From Gleditsia sinensis (Eukaryota > Streptophyta > Magnoliopsida > Fabales > Fabaceae), in contig CM073473.1 in the NCBI GenBank assembly GCA_037074535.1, positions 129,001-193,000 of the forward strand: a stretch of DNA of 64,000 nt, written 5' to 3'. Under the pieces are notes generated by a model, which did not search any database, was not told where the DNA came from, and worked only from the letters and a program-made list of their open reading frames with translations. The number at the start of each line of letters is the position of its first letter. The first letter of the stretch is position 1. The translations under genes were made by a program, and so were the position numbers. This document shows positions 49,701 to 59,895 of this stretch, piece by piece.

Positions 49701-52700
49701 ACATTTTAGTAGATGCTTATGTCCTAGATTTAGGGGGAGTGGACATGATTTGGGGAGTAGCATGGTTAGAGACATTGGGAAAGGTTGAGATAGATTGGAA
49801 GGCAAAGATTAGAAGGCAATGTCTATGTCCTTTCAATCAAGGAAGGGAAGGGTGCAGCTGCAAGGGCTCAGAAATGTCAATTCTGGGTCTTACAGATATG
49901 AGATTAGTGTTGGGTCACTTTTAAAAATCATGGATCCTCCTACCCAAATGATTGAAGGAGTGTTGTGGAGAAGTGGAGGTGATCTAAAGGTTATAGAAGT
50001 TGGCGGATGCACAGAACGACAGAGACTGGATGTGGATAAGCTTGTAAGGAATTTTCTTGAAGTGTTTAAAGGAATCACTGGCCTTCCACCTCACCAAGAG
50101 ATTGCTCATCAAATTGTATCAAAAGAAGGGACAGAGCTGGTTAATGTAAGGTCTTATCGGTATCCACACCATTAAAAGAATGAGATAGAGCAACAAGTCT
50201 TTGACTTACTCAAGAAGGGAATTATCCAAAATAACTCAAGTCCTTTTTCTAGCCCGATGATTTTAGTTAAGAAGAAATATGGCACTTAGAGAATGTGTGT
50301 GGACTACAAGGCCTTAAATAAAGTGACAGTCCAAGATAAGTTTTCCATCCCAATAGTTGACAAGTTGATTGATGAATTACATGGGATGTGTTTTTTCTCA
50401 AAACTAGATCTCAAGTCTGGGTATCATCAAATTCGCATGAAGGAGGATGTGACAAAGACGGCTTTTTGCACTCACAAGGGGCCTTATGAGTACTCGATCA
50501 TGCTGTTTGGATTAATGAATGCTCCAGTAACATTCCAAGCAACTATGAATCAGATTTTAAGCCTTTCTTGCATAAGTTTGCACTAGTTTTTTTTTATGAC
50601 ATATTGGCGTATAGTGAGGATTGGGAAGCTCATTTGCTGCATTTAACTACTATCCTAGAAGTGCTTCGAAATAATCATTTTGTGGCCAATAAAGACAAGT
50701 GTAGCTTTGGAAGGAATATAGTGAAATACTTGGGTCATATTTTATCCAAGGACAGGGTTGCAGTTGATCCAAAGAAGGTAACCAATGGGCTAGAATGACC
50801 TATTCCTCACAATGTTAAAGGAGTGAGAGGATTTTTAGGCTTGACCGATTATTATCAAAAGTTTATTAAGGATATGGTAAATTGGCGAAACCACTCACAA
50901 AATTGACTAAGAATGATTCTTTTAAACGGGGGTTGGAGGCATAGCAAGCTTTTGAGAAAGTAAAGAGAGCTATTACCACAGCTCCTATACTTGCACTTCC
51001 AAATTTTTCTAAATCTTTTTTCCTTGAGTGTGATGCATTAGGGACTGATTTGGGTACTGTTCCTTTGCAAGAATGACGGCCATTGGCTTATTACAGTAAA
51101 GCTTCATCCCTTACTCATCTTCCAAAATCAATTTATGAGAAAGAATTGATAACGGTAGTATTACCTATTCAATATTAGAGGCATTACTAGATGAGAAGAA
51201 AGTTTGTAATCTACTCAAATCAGAGGAGTCTGAAAGACCTATTAACTGAGAATAACTATTGTAGATCATCAAAATTGAATGGCTAAATTGTTGAAATTTA
51301 AATTTGAAGTGGTGTACAAACCAGGTCCTAACAACAAGGCTACGGATGCATTATCCAAGCTTCCATTTGAACAAGAGCTGCTGCCCTCATTTCTTATCCT
51401 ATTTGGTTACAAGAGAGTGAGTTGTTGGATGAAATTAAACAAGATGCTAATTTACAAAAAATCAGGGAAGCATTAGAACTAGACCAGAACAATAAACTAG
51501 GGTTTGTATTACAAGATGGGGTGTTGTTTTTCAAGAGAGTATTACAATTGGAGGCATTACTAGATGGGAAGAGAGTTTGTAGTCTACTTAGATCAGAGGA
51601 GTCTAAAAGACCTATTTACTGAGAATAACTACTGTAGATCAGCAAAATTGGATGGCTAAATTGTTGAAATTTAAATTTGAAGTGGTGTACAAACCAGGTC
51701 CTAACAACAAGGCTGCAGATGGATTATCCAGGCTTCCATTTGAAGGAGAGTTGCTGCCCTCATTTCTTATCCTATTTGGTTACAAGAGAGTGAGTTGTTG
51801 GATGAGATTAAACAAGATGCTGATTTACAAAAAATCAGGGAAGCATTAGAATTAGACCAGAACAATAAACCAAGGTTTGTATTACAAGATGGGGTGTTGT
51901 TTTTTAAGAGTCGATTGGTGATACCTGCAAAGTCCAAATTAATTCCTACATTGTTACAAAAATTCTATTATTCACCTTTAGGAGGTCACTCTAGATACTT
52001 AAGAACTTACAGGTGGTTGGTTACTAACTTATATTGGGTTGAAATAAAGAAAACAGTGATGGAATTTATTCCAACATGTCATATTTGACAACAAATGAAA
52101 AGTGCAACAACCTTACCTAGTGGATTGTTACAACCATTATTTATACCGGAAAAAATTTGGGAAGAAGTTTTACTAGATTTTATTACCGGCCTTCCCCAGT
52201 CCAAAGGATATAATGCCATTTTGGTGGTAGTGGATCGCCTTTTTAAATATGCTCACTTTATCCTGTTGAAACATCCTTATTCAACCAAAAGCATCAATGT
52301 TGTCTTTATTAAAGAGATTGTAAGGCTGCATGGTGTCCCTTTATCCATTCTCAGTGATAAGGATCCTATCTTTGTAAGTAGACTCTAGAGGGAAATTTTT
52401 CAGTTACAAGGGACAGCTTTAAAACTGAGTTCATCCTATCACCCAGAGTTCTCTGATGGACAAAAAGTAGTTAATTGCTGTTTGGAATCATACTTAAGGT
52501 GTTTTGCCTCTAAACAGCCCAGCAATTGATCTTTCTAGTTTCCTTGTGTTGAACTATGGTATAATACCACATTTCACATCTCCATGGGAACCACTCCTTT
52601 TGAAACGGTGTATGGGCGTCCCCCTCCTGCCATAGTTCATTACCTCCGTAGAGAGACTAAGGTGGAAATAGTGGCGAATGAATTATTAGAACGTGATAAA

Positions 52701-55700
52701 GCATTAAGACAATTGAAGGGCCATCTTAGTAGAGCTCAAGACAAATGAAGTACTATGCTGATAAAAAGAGGAGAAAATTTGAGTTAGCTATAGGTGATTG
52801 GGTATATTTAAAATTACGGCCTCATTGACAAGTATCCTTGTCCCAGAAATCTATTCCAAGTTGTCTCCACGGTACTATGGTCCCTTTCAGATCATTGCCC
52901 ATTACAGAGAAGTAACTTATAAACTCCTTCCTCCTCAATCACAGGTGCATCCGGTATTCCATGTTTCTCTATTAAAAAGGGCCATTGGAAATCATACTAT
53001 TGTTGCCACTTTACCTGTTGATATGGAGACAGATTTGGGGATAGAACCAAAGAAAGTTTAGGCTGCCCGAGACAAGAAGTAGCATGGCTTTGCTTCACGG
53101 GAATATTTAATTCAATGGGCTAGTTTGGCACCTGAAGATGCAACCTAGGAAGAGGATTCATCTTTGACTAACCAATTCCCACACTTCATCCTTGAGGACA
53201 AGGTTGCTGATCCAGTAAGGGATATTGTTAAGAATGGGCATGTCAGTGAAAATGTGGATCAGGTATTGGGCCATAATAGTAGGCCCAAGGTGTGGAGGGT
53301 TTACCAGAGAAGGAATGAGGAAAGGGGCACAAGAGTAACAGAAGTAGGGGCAGAAGGGTCATTGGGTAGTAAGTTAGTTAGTAGTGGAGTATTATAGGGG
53401 AAGTGACAGGTATTGAGAGGGGGTACTGAGAGCAGTTATCTTTTATCTTTCCAAGAGGGAGAGAGGACAGTATACCAAATTGTGGGTGTATTGTAGGTGC
53501 TTGGCTCCAAGGAAGGGTTATTCATTGTAATCCTTGGCTTGTTAGTGGTTATTTTACTGAATTCTATATTGAGTTTCCATCAATGATGTAATAGTCGTAA
53601 ATTTAATAAAGTCTAAAGTAAATAAAATTTTGAATAATAGAGAGAATTTTGAAAATGGAGATAAGAACCGCTAAAAACAAATTTATTTATTACATGGATT
53701 AAAGAATTATAAAAGAAATATGAAAATTTATGTTTCGGAGCCAAAATGCAATTTTTTAAAAGTTTCGGGATTAAAATATAAATAAGAAAAATTTACAAGG
53801 ATCTCCCTCTAAAAGTGACATTTTGCAGAAAGGTCCCCCGGAATATTTTAAGAGCTTCAGCCACTCCAGAAGTTGGTCATTTGCAGATTTTTTCATCTCT
53901 CTTCAAAAAATTCTCCTCAAAAATCCTCTAACTTCTCTCTAAGATTTCTTCGCCTACGGACCTCAAATTTCGACACCACCACCACCAACGGACTCAAGAC
54001 AAAGAGTTCTTCAAATCCATCCGATTGGTTTCTAGAAAATTGGCCAGAAATTGGCCGAAAAATTGAAGAAAAAATCGACCAAAACAATAACCCCCGAAAC
54101 TCCTATTTTTAGTTGTCAAATGTAAAAACTAACACCGTAGATCGATTTATAAGGCACCGAAACATTTGGATCTCAAGTTTCAAACCTACCGTACGCGCCC
54201 CCATGTGCCTAATCTCTCTCGGCGAATGGCGCCCACGCACCGCCCCCCTCGACGGCACGTGCAGCGCATGTAACAGAACCCTTCACCGTTGACCTGCGTT
54301 GACTGAGCTCCTAGACGCCAAATTTAACAAATCCGGAGTCATTTTCAAGATTTTTGGACCTTCCGGACTCGATTTTGGGGTTTATTTTGTCGAATGCGGA
54401 TCAAAAACGAGGATTTTAAGGGTGTCCAACTTTGTACCTCAAATTTGTGAGTAGATAATTCTTTCTATAGCTTTTTTTTACTCTTCTTGAACTTTACATT
54501 GATAAATAAATATGATTACATGTTATTTATACTTTATATGTTTCTGAAATGGTGGAAATATGATATTTAGTTCAAGAAGAGTATGAATTTTAAAATGAAT
54601 TTTGATACACATTGAACATGTGATATTTAAATGTATTTCGCATTACACGGTAAAGAAATTATGTTATGCATGTGACGTTGATTTATGAGCATGATTATAT
54701 ATTTCCCCTGATTGGGAAGTTTTGACAGATGAATATACTGAGACTGAAAAATCTGTCTTATATTGAGAATTTTATACTGGATTATATGGCATATGGTATT
54801 TTCTGTGAAAAAATTCTATTGGAAACACTATCTGCTAACAGCAGGTGATGTTAGCCCTGGTGCACACCTTGATTGCCTCAGCTAACAGGGAAGGTAGTGC
54901 TAGCCTCGTGTGAGGGTCAACACACGGGAGATTATATGTGAAGAAGAGCAGAATGTCTCCTATATATGGGCGAGATGCCGGTTATATTAGATGTTATTTG
55001 CCTTCCCTTGTGTGCTTGGGAAAAACCCATACAAAGTCCCTTCGCGTGTCCTCTTGAATGGTAGTAGGGCAAACCTCAGTGGGATACTGAATTTAAGCAA
55101 ATCCTATACCACCAAAGTACGGAAATGGTCAAACTCTGGTAAGATGTTTCTGATATGGGATCTTCCGAATAAATTATATGAGAAATATTTGATGCATAAC
55201 ATTATTTGATAAATGATTTTACAATTTTGTATATGATTTTAAATATGAATATGAATATGAATTGTTAACAGAGATGTTTTGAAATGCGAGTATCATATAA
55301 ATGTACTTCTGAATGTAACTTTTCTTTATGAGAAACTTTGAAATAAAAAATACATCCATATGTTGACCTTAGAGGTTATAGGAGGTATTATCTGCTCACT
55401 AAATTGTAAAACTCACTACACGATGTGGATTTATTTTTCAGATAAAGACACAGAGTTTGGTCCAATAGCAACGTGATCGATTAGGGGTCGTACTTCGGTG
55501 GTGAGCCTAAATTATTTCTAAGCTCTCAGTGTTTTATATTGTAATATATTTGTACTCTAGAGTTGCTCTAAACGTCACAAGCAGGATTCTTGTTTTCGCT
55601 GTAAACCTGATATATATATAGACTTGGTATGTATAACTATTAGTATTGTAACTTGAAAACGTGTGATATTATTCATATATGTGGTATTATGAAACAATTT

Positions 55701-57944
55701 ACAATTGCATGATAATAAAGTTTAACGAATAATAGAGGTATTCGCGTTCCTAAAGTAAAAGCGTGACAAATGAACTGGCCTCTTAATATAGACAAAAATG
55801 CCATTATGTAAATAAGATAATTTGCACCTCAGACCCACTGGTAAAGCTGTATATGAGACTGAGAGATAGAAAATTCTTGAACAAAAATAAAACCTATCAA
55901 AAGTAATGACACAAATTCCTGGTGAACTATGACAATCCTGAATATCACTGTCAAAGCAATATAAAGTATAATAGTAGAATAAATTAAACTCCCATGACAT
56001 ACTAATTAAATACAATTCAAAGAGGAGATGTAAGGATCTGATTAACCCCCACCTTAAAATGAAAAAGAAATACTAAAATATGATTCACTCTCAATCCAAT
56101 AAAGAGGAAATAAAGAGAGAGGGACTCATTCCAATAAAATAGAAGCCAACTGAATATGTGACGCTATCACAGTTATGAAAAAAATCAAGGCACGAATGCC
56201 ATGATGATGCCATAAGTCATGCATCTAACTTTTACTAAAATAAAATTCAAAATCAACCATTTCCAAATAGCACATATTAAATCCATAAGACTAAATTTGA
56301 TATTCAGAAATAAAGGTTTCTCCTTGTTCAGAATCCTTGCCTCAAAAAAGGTGTCACCATATCTTGAGAAGTTAAGATCTGAAGATTCAATAATCTTAGC
56401 AACAAGTTCCTGTGAATATAAATTACAAAATCAGCTTTACAAGATAGCAAAGAAAGATAGCAACTGCATGCGTAAATTTTTTTGATAATTAACTAGAAAG
56501 CATAATGCATGGTAATATTACCAGATCACCAGCATTATCCAAATAAATCTGGACCACTGCATCCGAGAATGCTGCAGGGTCCAGTGGTGCTGCAATATTC
56601 CGTTTGCGGGTCTTAATCCGCGTACCGCTGAAGATTGATACAAACAAAAGAAAAGACAAGCTTCAATACAGATTCCACATATACAAGAAATGATGCAAGA
56701 AAATACAAAACAGGTGATTTTTTTTTCTTTCTTTTTTGATTAAAAAAAAGGCAAAATTGAAAGTAGATATCATGGTCTTCATAAATGGCAGATACAAAAA
56801 TTGTCTACAATGAAATACGCAAGGAGGGAAATACTAAATAATAAAACTATGGCCGCATTAACTGAAGGATTGTGGGGTTTTAAGCATAACATCACTTACA
56901 TTCATTAAGTTGAAGTTTGTTATGGTTACAGACTTACAGTGAAAAAAGATTGGCGGATAAGTAGATAGCTCATTAGGTGGGGCTGAAAAAACCCAGTGTC
57001 TTCACTTTATCTATGTCATTACCAAAATTTGGTTTCACCAAATTAGTCATTTAAAAAAAACACTCTCTAGAGAGGAGGAGCGGAACAGATAAACAGTGAG
57101 TAGCCGACATTTCATAACCCCAGTTATGTAGGAATTGGGAAAACTTGAAGTGCAGCGAGGCAACCAGGATTTGTCCGAGTTTGAAGGCAGAGAAAAGAAA
57201 ATACAACAAACTTAACAAAGCTGTATTGAAAATAGAAAGGAGAGTACTAAGTATTAACAGAGAACAAGACTTACCCTAGAGTGGGTCTCTCCTTCGAGCT
57301 GCAATTAAAGATGATCAACATTAGTCGGGTGAGAACAAAACATCAATCATTATACAATTAAGTCAAGAAGCCATTGTTCACTAGATATTACACTTTTCCG
57401 CTCAGGAAAAATAAAAGAAAACTCCGCCGTACCAAATGGTGTTAAAAACTTAAAAATAATTAGCAAAGAACTCAAATTAACATCTTTTATGAACTAAAGA
57501 GGAAATCCAATAAATTGAATGAGGAAGAAATCACATCCACAGTAATTTTACTAAAGAAAGACTGGATCAAGATGTAAACATCCGTAAAAGCCCCGCTAAG
57601 GAGTTCGGCAAATTCAAATGATGCGCAATTATTTCACTTTTTTTAAATAATCGAATAATAGAAAAAAGCTGAATTTAAGAAACAAGCGTGCTCAAAGAAA
57701 TAATAGGGTAAGAAACAAAATCAATAAATTCATGAAAGAAAATATAAACCATGTAAATCAAAATTGTTGATCTGTAAAGATAAGGCCTGTACTTGCGGCA
57801 TAAAAAACATTCAATGGAAATGGATCGAATTTAGAGTTGCAAAAAAGACATCACGGTGATCTAGATCGGTGAAACTGTAATGAAGAAACACTATGCCAGA
57901 CGAGAGACGCAATAGATGAAGAGAGAGTGAGGAAGATACCTCAT
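43751..57944 (-). CDS. eIF5-mimic protein (5MP, BZW-type, W2 domain)
   Basis: 5MP/BZW proteins resemble the C-terminus of eIF5, bind eIF2 and modulate start-codon stringency in translation. Eight coding exons on the minus strand (57940-57944, 57275-57298, 56522-56627, 56341-56409, 46896-47389, 45411-45672, 43917-44125, 43751-43817) join in frame to 411 residues, the usual plant length. The protein starts MSSKERPTLGGTRIKTRKRN and ends NWLEEAEEEE. A HEAT-like helical region (about 30-240) precedes a W2 domain (about 250-411) with the aromatic/acidic boxes AEDTILHWFRKG and FVNWLEEAEEEE. Exon 1 contributes only ATGAG. Intron 4 (47390-56340, 8951 bp) begins with GC (GAG|GCAAGG) and carries two retroelements; other introns are GT-AG. 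No stop or frameshift is seen, so the gene is probably active. Confidence 0.93.
44518..44810. mobile_element. MITE in intron 6 of the 5MP gene
   Basis: The left end starts CTATTTTGGTCTTCCACAG and the complement of the right end reads CTATTTTGGTCCTCCACAG. The match continues for about 45 bp (TATTCTCAA, TTGGT, CCTAAGA). The length is 293 bp, and no coding capacity is visible. No unambiguous target duplication was found. Confidence 0.75.
47820..48168 (+). repeat. 5' LTR of the intronic gypsy element
   Basis: It begins TGTTAGGAATGG and aligns over its whole length with 53226-53582 apart from small insertions and deletions. The terminal dinucleotide is GA instead of CA, probably by mutation. The sequence just inside (CTGATTCGACC) should include the primer-binding site; I could not assign the tRNA. 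Confidence 0.85.
49520..53220 (+). pseudogene. Degenerate pol of the intronic gypsy element
   Basis: Readable domains in order: protease near 49530-49570 (LVDSEASHNFVA, where the usual DSGAS glycine is glutamate); reverse transcriptase at about 50190-50800 (MCVDYKALNK, SKLDLKSGYHQIR, and FFYDILAYS, where the catalytic F/YxDD pair is broken); RNase H remnants at 50820-51390; integrase at about 51900-52480 (LYWVEIKKTV, DFITGLPQSKGYNAILVVVD, ILSDKDPIF); and a chromodomain-like EYLIQWASLAPEDAT near 53100. Stops or frameshifts interrupt nearly every domain. Part of it is tandemly duplicated (51164-51911). It is non-functional. Confidence 0.85.
51164..51911 (+). repeat. 373-bp direct tandem duplication inside the gypsy pol
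   Basis: The segment with GAGGCATTACTAGATG starts at 51178 and again at 51551, a spacing of 373 bp. Both copies encode AKLLKFKFEVVYKPGPNNKA and then LQKIREALELDQNNK, which is the RNase H/integrase junction. The copies differ at scattered bases (for example ATGCATTATCC versus ATGGATTATCC), so the duplication is not very recent. Confidence 0.9.
53226..53582 (+). repeat. 3' LTR of the intronic gypsy element
   Basis: It starts TGTTAAGAATGG and ends TTTCCATCA. Its right edge is immediately followed by the nested long solo LTR. It contains extra bases relative to the 5' LTR (such as GTATTGGGCC near 53260). Confidence 0.88.
53587..55768 (+). mobile_element. Long solo LTR, copy C, nested at the gypsy 3' border
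   Basis: The element runs from TGTAATAGTCGTAAA to AAAAGCGTGACA (2182 bp) and is flanked by a perfect 5-bp duplication AATGA (53582-53586 and 55769-55773). Only one LTR is present, so the internal region was lost by LTR-LTR recombination. It shares landmarks with copies A and B (GTGAGTAGATAAT near 54450; ATTATCTGCTCACTAAATTG near 55388; TTTTTCAGATAAAGACACAGAG near 55435). It is the least decayed and most GC-rich of the three. The frame at 53873-54112 has no family pattern. Confidence 0.88.
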
Positions 57945-59255
57945 AAACCAAGATGAAGAGGGATCGGGAGGTCGGTGAGTCTGAGACTCGGCGCTTTCTT
58001 GGGATGAACGAGAGAGAGGCAGAAAAAGAAAATAGAACCAAAGCTCGGTGTGGGTTCGGACACGGAAATTTATTTAAGACTCTTGACGGAATTATGATTT
58101 TTTTTTTTTAATTTGATATTGCAAAACGGCAACGCACAGCGTAGAGCGTAGCAGCATAGGCTGGCCGCGTCTGCACGAGGGACGACTCAACTCGACCCTT
58201 CTCCCTAGAACAAAAAGCTATCACTTTTCAGTTCAACAAGATATACACTCTCACGTGCAAGTCGACCCTTATAATAATTCTTTTAGTGCAAGCTTATTTA
58301 CGAATAATTCTTTTGACTTCAATTTTTTTTTTATAAATAACCTTTAATAGTTTTAATTCTGATAATGACAAATAACTTATCTCATTTATTAAATAAAAAA
58401 ATTTAGATCATAGAATAAAAATTTTGAAAAACTTATTTAATAATTTTACTTCTAAATAAAATTTATTCCATAATATCATATCTTAAAAATTAAAGAAGGT
58501 TAGTGCCCGAGATTGAAATTATTAAAAAGATATTTAACAAATGTTTAAAGTTGAAGTGAATTATTTTTAATTTAATTTTAAAAAAATAAAAGCTTATCTC
58601 TTTTAAATTTAACATCAAATCACTTTTGGCATAGTAAAATAATTTTCTTTCTTTCTTTTTTTACATTCATTCATGTTTGAAGATACATGTTATGATTATA
58701 GATTTTCAATAATAAAAAAATTAAGACAGGTACAAATAAAGAACAGCCGAACTCAAAAGATAGAACTTGCAATTATGAAGAAATTTAAAATAAGAGAAAA
58801 AATACAGAAATAAGAGACTTATAGACTTATAACATACTTAGTAGAAAAATAATTAAAAAAATATTTATATTATTTTAAATATTATTTATAATAAATTTAT
58901 AAATTAAAGATATTACAATAGTTATTAGATTAAAAGATACTATAATTAGTAATATAAATAAACATGAATAAATATTATTTCTTCTAACATTTTAATTGAT
59001 GCAGTTATTTTTAAAAAATTTAGAGACTTTTTTAAATAAAAATAATTTTAAAAATTAAATCAAAATTTTTCTAAAAAAATAAAAGATCAAAATAAGACAC
59101 ATGACATGTTGCAATTGGCTTATAAAACAACGTGGCAAAATTTCATTTAGTGCAACTTAATTGCTTTACTATAAGTTATTTCATAAAAATTATAGTGAAT
59201 CTCTCCGGTAACCAGCCGCCAAACCCAATGCGCGAGCTTGGAGGCTGCACCGATA
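57945..59255. other. 5' leader of 5MP and intergenic spacer
   Basis: The first 110 bases or so are the leader of the minus-strand 5MP gene. Further right, 58090-58250 is mixed and 58260-59200 is AT-rich. No genes. The five bases CGATA before 59256 should be one side of the chromovirus target duplication; the other side is outside the window. Confidence 0.5.
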
Positions 59256-59492
59256 TGTCACGACCTTACTCTTTTTCCCTGAGTTTGAGCCGTGCGGCAC
59301 TTAGTTAGAACACTCCCTTTTGTTGCTAACTAAGTCAGCCTTTCCCAACACACCTCTTAGAAGAGAATTAAGAGATGAAAGTTAGCAAGTGAGCAAGAGA
59401 AAGAACAAGAGAACTTGGAGAATGTTTTGGAAACTCTAATACTCAAATGTTTTGTGATTCTTGGATTGCCTTACAAATGAGGGGGTGAGGGG

Positions 59493-59501
59493 TTTATATA
59501 G
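59493..59501 (-). promoter_or_regulatory. TATA box candidate of the chromovirus LTR
   Basis: On the minus strand this reads CTATATAAA, about 60 bp downstream (element orientation) of the last TTCTAGA-like unit and within a GC-rich context. The position inside the LTR suits the U3 promoter. Confidence 0.6.
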
Positions 59502-59559
59502 GCCTCCTCCCCTTAGATGAACGGTTAGGATCTATTTGATCCAACGGTTCATAATACCT

Positions 59560-59790
59560 CTCTAGAATATTCTAGTTTACTAGTATTTACAAGAGTTCTC
59601 TACACATTTCTAGAGAATTCTAGGACATAATGCTTCTACCATCTTCTAGAACATTCCACCACCTTCTATAGTGTTCCACTACCTTCTAGAATATTCTACT
59701 AGATTCTAGAGTATTCTACTCTATTCTAGAGTCTTCTAGAATCTTCTAGAATGTACAAGAATTGTCTAGAAAGTTCTACAACATTCCGGA
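59560..59790. promoter_or_regulatory. Array of heat-shock-element-like palindromes in the LTR
   Basis: At least five exact TTCTAGAA palindromes or tight variants occur: 59644-59651, 59684-59691, 59734-59741 and 59744-59751 are exact, and 59704-59711 and 59724-59731 read TTCTAGAG. At 59734-59751, units alternate as TTC-TA-GAA-TC-TTC-TA-GAA, four inverted nTTCn/nGAAn pentamers in perfect register. This meets the heat-shock factor consensus. More degenerate ATTCTAG and TTCCGGAA-like units fill the gaps. Function is inferred, not shown. Confidence 0.6.
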
Positions 59791-59883
59791 ACCTTCTAAA
59801 TGCTTGCATAGAAAAGTTGCTGACTGGGCGCCACGTCGTGTCCATGTCATGCCTGCGTGGCGCTTATGTGTCGGAATGTGACA

Positions 59884-59895
59884 TTCTCCCCCACC
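59884..59895 (-). other. Polypurine tract
   Basis: GGTGGGGGAGAA on the minus strand, ending directly at the LTR. It is the expected primer for plus-strand DNA synthesis. Confidence 0.85.

Larger units (their letters stand above)
47820..53582 (+). mobile_element. Complete but dead Ty3/gypsy chromovirus in 5MP intron 4
   Basis: LTRs lie at 47820-48168 and 53226-53582. Both read TGTTA(G/A)GAATGGGCATGTC and share blocks such as GGGTCATTGGGTAGTAAGTT. The 3' copy ends CCATCA; the 5' copy ends CCATGA. The target duplication ATGAA is at 47815-47819, and its partner spans 53583-53586 plus the base after the nested LTR's own duplication. Inside, on the plus strand, come gag debris, protease, reverse transcriptase, RNase H fragments, integrase and a chromodomain. 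Many stops and frameshifts show that it cannot move by itself. It is antisense to the host gene. Confidence 0.9.
59256..59883 (-). repeat. 3' LTR of the right-hand chromovirus
   Basis: This is a 628-bp LTR with the inverted termini TGTCAC...GTGACA. In element orientation it begins at 59883. It holds an array of TTCTAGAA-like motifs (about 59790 down to 59560), then a TATA-like CTATATAAA (59501-59493), then the transcribed part. A minus-strand polypurine tract abuts it. Confidence 0.9.
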
